Program-made: the position numbers and the translations under genes | The notes under the pieces: model-generated | The model's input: the letters and a program-made list of their open reading frames with translations, nothing else | Databases searched by the model: none | What the model was told of the DNA's origin: nothing | Shown: in pieces, positions 1 to 5,833 of the stretch | Position numbering within the stretch: the stretch's first letter is position 1 | Layout of the letters: the number at the start of each line of letters is the position of its first letter | Virus record (IMG/VR): IMGVR_UViG_3300046010_001847 | Span: 1 to 32,780 of that record | DNA length: 32,780 nt | Origin: a virus | Strand: one strand, 5' to 3'

Positions 1-205
1 TAAGTAAGACCACACCCTCCATAAGTAGATCATCACAATCGTAGTTTGGGTACTGCAATAGGAAACCCTGACCAGAACAGAACTCGACAACGGTGAACGC
101 CTTCAGTGCATACGCCCGCAGCCTCTCAATCTCATCTGCGGCTTCCCACCTGTAATCGCTCTGGTTTAGCGATGCTTGTCTCAATACCTCAACGATGTCA
201 GTCAC
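1..205 (-). CDS. Partial small phage protein, N-terminus only
   Basis: Reading leftward, a GTG codon at 205-203 opens a frame that runs off the left edge, so only about 68 residues are visible. The GTG overlaps the TGA stop of the primase-helicase gene (GTGA overlap), which implies translational coupling. The N-terminus reads MTDIVEVLRQASLNQSDYRW and then AADEIERLRAYA. The combination of DIVExLR and AADEIERLR is common at the start of small phage proteins of unknown role, and the second part is probably helical or coiled-coil. No function can be assigned. Confidence 0.6.
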   Translation of the reverse strand, partial: MTDIVEVLRQASLNQSDYRWEAADEIERLRAYALKAFTVVEFCSGQGFLLQYPNYDCDDLLMEGVVLL

Positions 206-1947
206 AGCGTGAACTCCTCCTCTTGCTCGACAGGGCCGTCAATATACAGCGTTGTTGAAGTATCGTAAAGAAGATTTGTTGACCCTTGTTTGCCGACCCA
301 ACTAAACCGGCATTTCCACACATGGATCTGAACAACTTGCGGGGTTTCCTTTTCACGATGGACCGTGATCCCGCAGTCCGCCTTGGCGAACCATGCGGCC
401 GACCCCGAGATGTCGAACCCACCCGGCACGGGGATCTTCCCGTCAGCACCACGCTGCATCTTCGTGGGATGTGCCACGAACCAAATGTGAATGCCGTGGC
501 CCATCGCAAAGGCCTTCACCTTCGTGAGCATGTCTGAGATCCACTCCGTCTCAGACTTGTCACGGCTGTCTCGACTGATAAAATTGTAAGGGTCAATGAC
601 AGCACCGCGAATACCATAACGCAGTATAGCCACACGCAGCCGGTCAAGAATACTGTCAAGGTCAGCAAGGCTGCCATCGTCCTGATGTACAAACGAGAAG
701 TGCTCACCGACCCACTTGATTGCAGCATCATATTCAGTCCTGTTCATGCGGGTATGAAACCCCGAGAAGAAGTGTAAACGCGCCCTCTTGGCCATCAGCT
801 TGGCGATGTGGAACCGGGGCTCGTTCTCGAATGAACATATCCCAAAGTTCCAACCCCGTGCCGCAGCAAGATTGACCATCACTTGGTCAATGAACTCAGA
901 CTTACCAGAACTGGGTATGCCCGTAACAATCGTGACCTGTCCCGGAACGATGGTATATAGATCGTCCACCGTGGCATAACCCGTCGACTCGCCCTTGCCC
1001 AGTCCCTTGTCGTATAGGTCCCATACCGTATCCTTGAAGTGCTCGATATCGTACAGGCCTTGGACGGGCCAAGCTTCCGCTTCGGCTGTTGCCTTCCGCA
1101 GAGCATCCGTGCCTTCTTTAAGAAGCAGGTCGTTTGAATCCTTGATACCGTCGGGGAACTTGACACGCCAGCACTTCTCTTTGCCCACTCGTCGAGCAAT
1201 CTCTTCCGCAAGTGCGTTCCCCGGTCCATCTGCATCCGTCGCAACAACGATCCTCTTAGCTGCATCAATGTACTCCTTCGCATCCCACAGGAACCGGAAC
1301 TTGGTGTCTTCCGCCGGGTCGATCTTGCCTTCGGTGATCTTCAGGTTAGCCCCGTTCGGCACGGAGACGGCGGTCATGCCAGCCTCCGCCATCGCGAGGA
1401 CATCCATCTCCCCCTCGACAATGATCAAGTCATCGCCTTTCTTCAGACGGTGGAGTCCAAAGAATGTGCCGGGTGAACCAGAGCATTTAAACGCCTTGTC
1501 CTTCAGGTTGCGCTTCTTGATGGCGTTGACCATACCCTTGGCGTCAAAATACGGGAATCCGACATACTCGACCCCGCTGACCTCCTGCGACACAAGCTTC
1601 AGGCTCTTCGCAGTCGCAACAGAGATCCCTCGGGATTCCAAAAAATCATAGTGCCTATCGTCCAAGGACGGTAGATCGTCCCACTTGACCGGCACAAAGT
1701 CAGAGCTTGTGTGGGTTGTCATTTTTGCATAGCTCCTTTGCGTTTCTTGCAGGCGAACAACACCTGAAACCCCGCAGTCGCCATGGTAGCACTGATAAAC
1801 AATGCGATCCCACTCCCGCAGGCTAGATAGGCAGGTGTCGTGCTTCTTCTTTCTGTTCGGCGAACACCAAGGACAGGTGTATCTATGCTGTCCATTCTTG
1901 GCGTGATTGATGAGCCATAGCTCTTCGGGGCCACGATTGTCAGCCAC
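202..1947 (-). CDS. Bifunctional DNA primase-helicase (T7 gp4-like)
   Basis: The 581-residue product should unwind duplex DNA at the phage fork and lay down RNA primers. An N-terminal zinc-binding module has C25-x2-C28, C53, H55 and C58. A TOPRIM domain follows, with the VEGE glutamates (178-180) and the DAD acidic pair (238-240). The C-terminal RecA/DnaB-type helicase has Walker A GIPSSGKS (343-350) and a Walker B-like segment ending at D452 in AVIDPYNF. Length is close to T7 gp4 (566 residues). The GTG start at 1947 is chosen for the AAAGGAGGG sequence just upstream. A second in-frame ATG at 1722 (M76), preceded by its own AAAGGAG, would yield a helicase without the zinc module, as T7 gp4B does. 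The gene lies 18 bases after the HNH gene and overlaps the next gene by GTGA. The family call is secure; priming specificity is not visible. Confidence 0.95.
   Translation of the reverse strand: MADNRGPEELWLINHAKNGQHRYTCPWCSPNRKKKHDTCLSSLREWDRIVYQCYHGDCGVSGVVRLQETQRSYAKMTTHTSSDFVPVKWDDLPSLDDRHYDFLESRGISVATAKSLKLVSQEVSGVEYVGFPYFDAKGMVNAIKKRNLKDKAFKCSGSPGTFFGLHRLKKGDDLIIVEGEMDVLAMAEAGMTAVSVPNGANLKITEGKIDPAEDTKFRFLWDAKEYIDAAKRIVVATDADGPGNALAEEIARRVGKEKCWRVKFPDGIKDSNDLLLKEGTDALRKATAEAEAWPVQGLYDIEHFKDTVWDLYDKGLGKGESTGYATVDDLYTIVPGQVTIVTGIPSSGKSEFIDQVMVNLAAARGWNFGICSFENEPRFHIAKLMAKRARLHFFSGFHTRMNRTEYDAAIKWVGEHFSFVHQDDGSLADLDSILDRLRVAILRYGIRGAVIDPYNFISRDSRDKSETEWISDMLTKVKAFAMGHGIHIWFVAHPTKMQRGADGKIPVPGGFDISGSAAWFAKADCGITVHREKETPQVVQIHVWKCRFSWVGKQGSTNLLYDTSTTLYIDGPVEQEEEFTL
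1733..1739 (-). promoter_or_regulatory. Internal ribosome binding site for a short helicase form
   Basis: On the minus strand AAAGGAG lies 10 bases upstream of the in-frame ATG at 1722, which is codon 76 of the primase-helicase. The site falls just after the zinc module, matching the position logic of the T7 gp4A/gp4B pair. Another ATG at 1728, in a different frame and only 4 bases from the AAAGGAG, is followed by a stop two codons later. Whether the short form is made is inference. Confidence 0.45.
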
Positions 1948-1965
1948 TCAATCCCTCCTTTAGGG

Positions 1966-2730
1966 CTATTGGCGTTCAAGTTTTTTGATCAGAAGGTCAA
2001 CCTTCCGGTCGTAGTCGGCCAATATACCTGTTCTCTGTGAGAAAGCAATTGACTTTTTGACAACATCGGGATCTTTGATGAAGTCATTTCTTGCACCGAG
2101 ATCTCCTTTTGCCACGCGCTCTATGGTTTTCTCTAGGTGCCGGACTGGTGGCAATACAGCTTTTGCTCGACGTTTCCATAAGTTTTGGAACTGCTGATAA
2201 CTCAGTTCACGCAAAGCCGATCTTATCTTTTTCTTTTTAGATGTGCCGTTCGTTACGGAAAGCCATATGGATGTCGCGTCCTCGACGGGAAGCTTAAAAC
2301 TTTTCTGAAACAGATGGAGCATCGCGTGACATTCGGAGCACAAGGGAAGGAGATCGCCATCTTCCTCCTGATATATTCTTGCATACGTCCTATGATGCAG
2401 GTGCATTTCTCTTTCGTCTGAGCCGCACGACCTGCATTCTTTGTGATGGGTTTCGTAGAACGAGGCCTTTCTGGCAGCCCATTCCGTGGAGTTTATGTAC
2501 TTGTTGTAATCACCAAACCCAAACTTTTTCTGCTTTACCTTCTTCTTCCTGCGGGGTTCTGACTTTTCCGAGACCCCGAAGGCATCAATGACTGCAATTC
2601 TTTTCTTGAGTTTTCTCTCAGCCCTTTCAATAGCCCTTATTGTTTTTTCTGATTTTGAATTCTTCTTTTTTAGCTTCGCTATGTTTCTCTTTAATTGCTT
2701 CGCAGAGGTCTTTATTGACTGGATATCCAT
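1966..2730 (-). CDS. HNH homing-type endonuclease
   Basis: This 254-residue protein starts with a basic, Lys-rich, coiled-coil-like region (about residues 1-45) followed by a KKKVKQKK stretch. The HNH domain covers roughly residues 75-135: INSTEWAARKASFYETHH, then CRSC, HLHHRTY, and PLCSECHAMLH. The CxxC pairs probably bind zinc, and HLHH with the final His form the beta-beta-alpha metal site. The layout is typical of free-standing or intron-associated phage HNH endonucleases that nick DNA to spread their own gene. I chose ATG 2730, with AGGA about 7 bases upstream, over an earlier start at 2847 because the residues before it look like translated non-coding sequence. The gene is visibly richer in A+T than its neighbours, especially at 2600-2730, which suggests separate acquisition. 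It sits between replication genes, next to a long structured non-coding stretch. Confidence 0.85.
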   Translation of the reverse strand: MDIQSIKTSAKQLKRNIAKLKKKNSKSEKTIRAIERAERKLKKRIAVIDAFGVSEKSEPRRKKKVKQKKFGFGDYNKYINSTEWAARKASFYETHHKECRSCGSDEREMHLHHRTYARIYQEEDGDLLPLCSECHAMLHLFQKSFKLPVEDATSIWLSVTNGTSKKKKIRSALRELSYQQFQNLWKRRAKAVLPPVRHLEKTIERVAKGDLGARNDFIKDPDVVKKSIAFSQRTGILADYDRKVDLLIKKLERQ

Positions 2731-3111
2731 TTCAATTCCTGTCCAATGAGAGCGAGGTCTCGGGCAACAGACACCACTTCCCACGGACAATGGTCCGCAG
2801 GATTGGTGCCTGAATTCTGTCCGAACGAGCCGCTTCGGCACGAACAACAGTCAACCAAAGATAGACTGCAATTCAGGCTGTTCTCCCTTCCGTTCCCGGA
2901 ACCGCAATCAGGCGGCTATGAGGGGAGATTTGCCTCGTTTGCGTAGGGCAGCCGCTCTTCACTAACCGCCCCCGTCATCTATCCGACCCATCCCTTTCCG
3001 GGAAGCTACGGTTTGCCTGTGGACTATGGTTGACAATCAACAGGACCGACCTGCGCGAAGTGGTCAATTCGCAGGATTTGACTTGAACCTACAGCCTAAC
3101 ACACGGGGTCG
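2731..3111. other. Structured non-coding region, no gene seen
   Basis: No convincing protein is encoded in this 381-base gap on either strand. The short plus-strand frame at 2746-2946 has no family resemblance. The stretch is unusual for this tightly packed genome and holds several inverted repeats: 9-base arms at 2808-2816 and 2870-2878, a 5-bp hairpin at 2784-2797, GCCG/CGGC near 2830-2840, GTTGA/TCAAC near 3029-3041 and an imperfect 8-bp stem at about 3050-3076. It may be the untranslated leader of the HNH gene, a structured RNA, an attachment or replication site, or a mixture. Confidence 0.5.
2808..2878. repeat. Inverted repeat with 9-base arms
   Basis: The arms GCCTGAATT (2808-2816) and AATTCAGGC (2870-2878) are perfect reverse complements separated by 53 bases. 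The loop contains a smaller GCCG-CTT-CGGC hairpin. As RNA this could form a two-level stem-loop upstream of the HNH gene; as DNA it could be a protein-binding site. No terminator-like T run follows on either strand. Confidence 0.5.
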
Positions 3112-3462
3112 CTATTTGTCAATAGCGCGGTCCTTGTCTACATCCCCGGTGTGTAACTCTATGAAACTCCTGACAGAAAACCTGAATCTCATTGCGTGAT
3201 GGAACGCACGCTTGCGATTTCTGTCCCGTAAAAGCCTGTGAATCAAAGCACTTATCAAGACATCATCAACACCAGCGGCACCGCAGATGTACTCAAAGTC
3301 CTCGGTGTCTACCCATTCCTTGATCTCTTTTTTGATCTCTCGGCGCTTTGACGCAGCGTCAATTACTGCCTGCGCAAGAACATGTAGCCATAGTACTCTC
3401 TCTGGTTGAAGCACGGGGTCTGGCATGGACAAAAGGAATTGATAGTTGCTCTCTTCTCTCAA
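3112..3462 (-). CDS. Small hypothetical phage protein
   Basis: I do not recognise the family of this 116-residue protein. It is probably cytoplasmic and mostly helical, with a hydrophobic segment LWLHVLAQAVIDAA followed by a strongly charged KRREIKKEIKEW stretch and a basic C-terminal half rich in Arg and His. The likely start is TTG at 3462, overlapping the TGA of the resolvase gene (TTGA) with GAGG a few bases upstream. An ATG at 3426 would shorten it by 12 residues but lacks a clear ribosome binding site. Coupling to the resolvase suggests a role in DNA metabolism, but that is only context. A perfect 6-bp hairpin (3111-3126) spans its stop codon. Confidence 0.6.
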   Translation of the reverse strand: MREESNYQFLLSMPDPVLQPERVLWLHVLAQAVIDAASKRREIKKEIKEWVDTEDFEYICGAAGVDDVLISALIHRLLRDRNRKRAFHHAMRFRFSVRSFIELHTGDVDKDRAIDK

Positions 3463-3815
3463 CGGATGGCCTCCACTGTGATCTCAGCTCGTGGATCGGA
3501 CTTGTCGAGGCCCCAATAAATGTGCTGCTCCTTGAGTTGCCTGTCGTTCAGATAGATGCAGTCCTGCATGAGATCGAAGATGAGGCTTGGGTCGAGGTCC
3601 GGTCTGCGCGATGCGTAGTAAATCCTGACTGTGATCTTGAGGTCACCCAACATGAGCGGATTGAGCACGGGGCATTGCTCCTTGAACGCCTTGCTGTACT
3701 TTAGGGCCTTTTCCGACTTGATGAAGAACTTGCCAGTCCAGCGCCGACTGTTTGCCTTACTTGCAGGCTCTCCGTGTACGGTGAATTTTACTGTTGACTG
3801 TTGCTCTTCGCTCAT
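3459..3815 (-). CDS. RusA-type Holliday junction resolvase
   Basis: The 118-residue product matches the RusA family in length and layout. An N-terminal strand TVKFTVHGEPASKANSRR is followed by a basic segment and then the acidic active-site region RPDLDPSLIFDLMQDCIYLN DRQL. D73, D75 and D91 correspond to the three aspartates known to be essential in RusA. The enzyme acts as a dimer that resolves four-way junctions arising in recombination or replication before packaging. The start chosen is ATG 3815, where homology begins; upstream residues to 3866 look non-native. Its start lies only 14 bases from the divergently transcribed nuclease gene at 3830, and its stop overlaps the next leftward gene. 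Together with the ERF annealing protein and nuclease it completes a recombination set. Confidence 0.88.
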   Translation of the reverse strand: MSEEQQSTVKFTVHGEPASKANSRRWTGKFFIKSEKALKYSKAFKEQCPVLNPLMLGDLKITVRIYYASRRPDLDPSLIFDLMQDCIYLNDRQLKEQHIYWGLDKSDPRAEITVEAIR

Positions 3816-3822
3816 GTATTCC
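3794..3822 (+). promoter_or_regulatory. Possible rightward promoter inside the resolvase gene
   Basis: TTGACT (3794-3799) matches five of six bases of the sigma-70 -35 box and is followed after exactly 17 bases by TATTCC (3817-3822), a weak -10 match (three of six). Transcription would start at or next to the ATG at 3830, giving an almost leaderless message. Only 14 bases separate the divergent start codons, so any rightward promoter must overlap the RusA coding region. Weak, position-driven evidence. Confidence 0.25.
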
Positions 3823-3829
3823 GGGGTCC

Positions 3830-4774
3830 ATGAAAATAACAAACCACTACAACATACCTGAAACAATCGTTAGGGCAGTGCTCGATGACGAGTATGACCG
3901 TGGCGATTCTGTGATGTCTGTTACCCAACTCATATCACCACCGAGAATCGTTCTACTACAAGATGTAAACAAAGACAACTTGGAGTTGGATGTTGTGGAC
4001 AAGGTTCCAGCTCTGCTGGGAACCGCAGTTCACAAGATCATAGAAAAAGGCTCAGCAGGAATTCCGGGCCATATTGTTGAGGAGCGCATGTTCGCCGAGG
4101 TTCTGGGGTGGAAGATCTCCGGGGCTGTGGACTTGCAGATCGACAATGGTGACGGAACTTGGGCAATCAACGACTACAAAGTCACGAGCGTTTACTCGGT
4201 GCTTTCAGACAAACCTGAATGGGAACAACAGCTTAACTGCTACGCATACCTGTCTTACATCACGCATGGCCGTAAGGTGTCGAGCCTCAAGATTGTCGCA
4301 ATACTGCGCGATTGGCAACGCAAACAGGCCGGACTAAAACCTGATTACCCGCAGTCTCAGATTGCTGTTGTTGACATCCCGGTGTGGACCCCGATGCAGC
4401 AGAAGACGTTCGTTGAGGATCGTGTGGCCCTGCATCAGGCGGCACAGAAAGCTGTTGACAATGGCGAGCCTCTCACTTATTGTACAGATCAAGAGCGCTG
4501 GGTTCGTGGCGAATCGTGGGCTCTTATGAAGGAGGGCCGCAAGAGCGCGGTTAAGCTATATGACAACAAAGAAGATGCAGTCTCCGCAGCAAAAGAGCTT
4601 GGAGAAGCAAGAGGACTCAACCCCGGACATTACATCGAACACAGACCCGGCAGCCCTGTTCGCTGCGCCGGTAACTACTGCCTCGTTTCCTCGTGGTGCC
4701 GACAATACCAAGAAGAACTTAGCGGCGGCGCTGGCGGCGGCTCAGGCGGAATGCCAGAACGTCACGATGAATAA
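3830..4774 (+). CDS. PD-(D/E)XK nuclease, RecB/Cas4-like
   Basis: The 314-residue protein has the core of the RecB/Cas4 type exonuclease fold: LLGTAVHKIIEKG (H68), SGAVDLQ (D101), NDYKVTS (D115, K117), and a downstream EQQLNCYAYL motif resembling the family Q-Y motif. Near the C-terminus RCAGNYCLVSSWCRQYQ holds three cysteines in the place where Cas4/AddB-like proteins bind an Fe-S cluster, though a fourth partner cysteine is not obvious. Such enzymes chew one strand from a DNA end to supply single-stranded DNA to an annealing protein. The ATG at 3830 is preferred over a TTG at 3794 because homology starts there; no strong ribosome binding site is seen. The last 215 bases overlap the ERF gene in another frame. 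It heads the rightward operon. Confidence 0.85.
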   Translation: MKITNHYNIPETIVRAVLDDEYDRGDSVMSVTQLISPPRIVLLQDVNKDNLELDVVDKVPALLGTAVHKIIEKGSAGIPGHIVEERMFAEVLGWKISGAVDLQIDNGDGTWAINDYKVTSVYSVLSDKPEWEQQLNCYAYLSYITHGRKVSSLKIVAILRDWQRKQAGLKPDYPQSQIAVVDIPVWTPMQQKTFVEDRVALHQAAQKAVDNGEPLTYCTDQERWVRGESWALMKEGRKSAVKLYDNKEDAVSAAKELGEARGLNPGHYIEHRPGSPVRCAGNYCLVSSWCRQYQEELSGGAGGGSGGMPERHDE

Positions 4775-5198
4775 AGTAAATCCGCATTTCCGCAGCAAGT
4801 ATGCAGACCTTTCTGCTGTGCGTGATGCGATCATCCCGGTGTTCAACAAGCACGGGATTTCGGTTATCCAAGCCCCGACAACCGATGGCTTCTCGGGGTT
4901 TTCACTTGAGACACGCCTTATGCACTCGTCGGGTGAATACCTGATATTCAACTTCCCGCTTCCGTCCGATACAAATAAGATGCAAGCCATTGGCTCTGCA
5001 ATCTCATATGCTCGGCGCTATACATTGAGCGCCATTGCTGGTATTGCCTCAGAGGAGGATGATGATGGCAACGCGGCGACGACTACCAATGGTGGGGGAC
5101 GGTCCTTCTCCGGTGCCGGAAAGTCAGGTCAAGGTTCTTCTGGAGCGACCGAATCTAGAGGTTACTCTGGCGGCGAGAACGGAGGTATCACCCTATGA
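4560..5198 (+). CDS. ERF-family single-strand annealing protein
   Basis: The 212-residue product belongs to the ERF recombinases, which coat single-stranded DNA and anneal complementary strands. Family landmarks are NLAAALAAAQAE, NPHFRSKYADLSAVRDAI, KHGISVIQAP and AISYARRYTLSAIAGIA followed by acidic EEDDDGN (about residues 53-175). The C-terminal 40 residues are Gly/Ser-rich and probably flexible. The N-terminal 45 residues are hydrophilic, low in complexity and lie inside the 3' end of the nuclease gene. Homology needs a start upstream of 4700, leaving ATG 4560, ATG 4575 or TTG 4599, none with a good ribosome binding site, so coupling to the nuclease is likely. The stop lies in a CTATGAC context discussed under findings. 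The function call is firm, the start is not. Confidence 0.88.
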   Translation: MTTKKMQSPQQKSLEKQEDSTPDITSNTDPAALFAAPVTTASFPRGADNTKKNLAAALAAAQAECQNVTMNKVNPHFRSKYADLSAVRDAIIPVFNKHGISVIQAPTTDGFSGFSLETRLMHSSGEYLIFNFPLPSDTNKMQAIGSAISYARRYTLSAIAGIASEEDDDGNAATTTNGGGRSFSGAGKSGQGSSGATESRGYSGGENGGITL

Positions 5199-5403
5199 CA
5201 AGGAATTCGATTGGGACGCATGGTCGGGGCTTTTGGTGGCCGCGCTAATCATACCGCGCTCAACGGATCATCTGATGGACTACTGGAAGGCCAACGCTAA
5301 CTTGTTGGACTATGCACAGAAGACCAAGCCAGATGTGTTTACACGGATACGGGCAGCGTTTACTGCCCGCAAACTGGAGCTACAAGGAGGCCAAGATGGC
5401 TGA
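5065..5403 (+). CDS. Small ERF-associated protein, start uncertain or frameshifted
   Basis: The convincing part is the last 69 residues, beginning DKEFDWDAWSGLLVAALIIP and including DYWKANANLLDYAQ and RIRAAFTARKLELQ. This helical segment resembles tails or partners of phage annealing proteins that I recall, but I cannot name a family. The frame opens upstream through the Gly/Ser tail of ERF, where ATG 5065 has AGGAGG six bases before it; however those bases also encode the conserved ERF EEDDDG. Alternatively the native start is ATG 5195, which has GGAGGT eight bases upstream and overlaps the ERF stop as ATGA, but it is now out of frame by one base. A +1 ribosomal shift from ERF is a third option. 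The stop overlaps the next gene by eight bases. Confidence 0.6.
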   Translation: MATRRRLPMVGDGPSPVPESQVKVLLERPNLEVTLAARTEVSPYDKEFDWDAWSGLLVAALIIPRSTDHLMDYWKANANLLDYAQKTKPDVFTRIRAAFTARKLELQGGQDG

Positions 5404-5653
5404 GTACGACAACCGAAATACGTTCACCCTGTTCCGAAACAACCGCAAGGAAAAGGATACCCATGCGGATTTTCAGGGGACATTCACCGACATGGATGGT
5501 CGTGAATACTGGATCAATGCATGGTCCAAGACCCCGAAGAATGGCGGCGAGAAGTTCCTTTCCGGCAGCATCAAGCTGAAGGAGCAGAAGGGCAACGGTA
5601 TTTCACGCGCACCCGCCAAGAGCAACAGCATGTCGGATGAGATGCCGTTCTAA
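5396..5653 (+). CDS. Small SSB-like protein (DUF736-like) with acidic tip
   Basis: This 85-residue protein has the pattern FTLFRNNRKEKDTHADFQG followed by DGREYWINAWSKT and KFLSGSIKLKEQ. That resembles DUF736-type and short OB-fold-like phage proteins. The extreme C-terminus SDEMPF is very close to the acidic-hydrophobic tip (DDIPF) through which single-stranded DNA-binding proteins recruit replication and repair partners. A role as the phage ssDNA-binding protein beside ERF and the nuclease is therefore likely, but inferred. ATG 5396 has a strong AAGGAGG five bases upstream, and an earlier frame extension to 5312 is not needed. It is the last gene of this overlapping group; 180 non-coding bases follow. 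Confidence 0.7.
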   Translation: MAEYDNRNTFTLFRNNRKEKDTHADFQGTFTDMDGREYWINAWSKTPKNGGEKFLSGSIKLKEQKGNGISRAPAKSNSMSDEMPF

Positions 5654-5790
5654 CCAATAGCTGCCGAGAGGTAGAGCCGGTGGGATTTCCTCCTTTCCTC
5701 CGCGACCGGCACCATTACGACTCCAGTGGAAAAACGGAAGAGGCTATAGTGGTAGCTGATTTTGTGTGGAGCCCCGCAATCTGGAGCGCA

Positions 5791-5815
5791 GACCGCCAAT
5801 AACGTGAAGGCGGTC
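5791..5815 (+). promoter_or_regulatory. Perfect 7-bp hairpin just upstream of the methyltransferase gene
   Basis: GACCGCC (5791-5797) and GGCGGTC (5809-5815) form a perfect G+C-rich stem with an 11-base loop, ending eight bases before the GGAGG ribosome binding site of the methyltransferase gene. It could be a weak terminator (only AATTTATC follows, not a T run), a translation-controlling stem, or an operator. A second inverted repeat, GCCGGT/ACCGGC (5676-5681 and 5705-5710), lies in the same 180-base gap. Confidence 0.4.
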
Positions 5816-5833
5816 AATTTATCGGAGGAAAAA

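Noticed and set aside
2746-2946. A 66-codon plus-strand frame in the gap
   Set aside because: No family features, poor start context and it crosses the inverted repeat arms.
3061-3103. Minus-strand sequence with GGTTCAAGTC and a later CCA, like a tRNA 3' end
   Set aside because: The T stem does not pair beyond one base and no anticodon or D arm follows, so it is neither a tRNA nor a convincing tRNA-derived attachment site.
2731-3111. Group I intron around the HNH gene
   Set aside because: I could not find the conserved core pairing elements, and the flanking genes do not form one split gene.
5195-5248. 17-codon frame starting at ATG 5195
   Set aside because: It ends quickly and is better explained as the damaged or recoded start of the following gene.
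5722-5750. TATAGT as a -10 box in the gap before dcm
   Set aside because: No acceptable -35 sequence lies 16-18 bases upstream.
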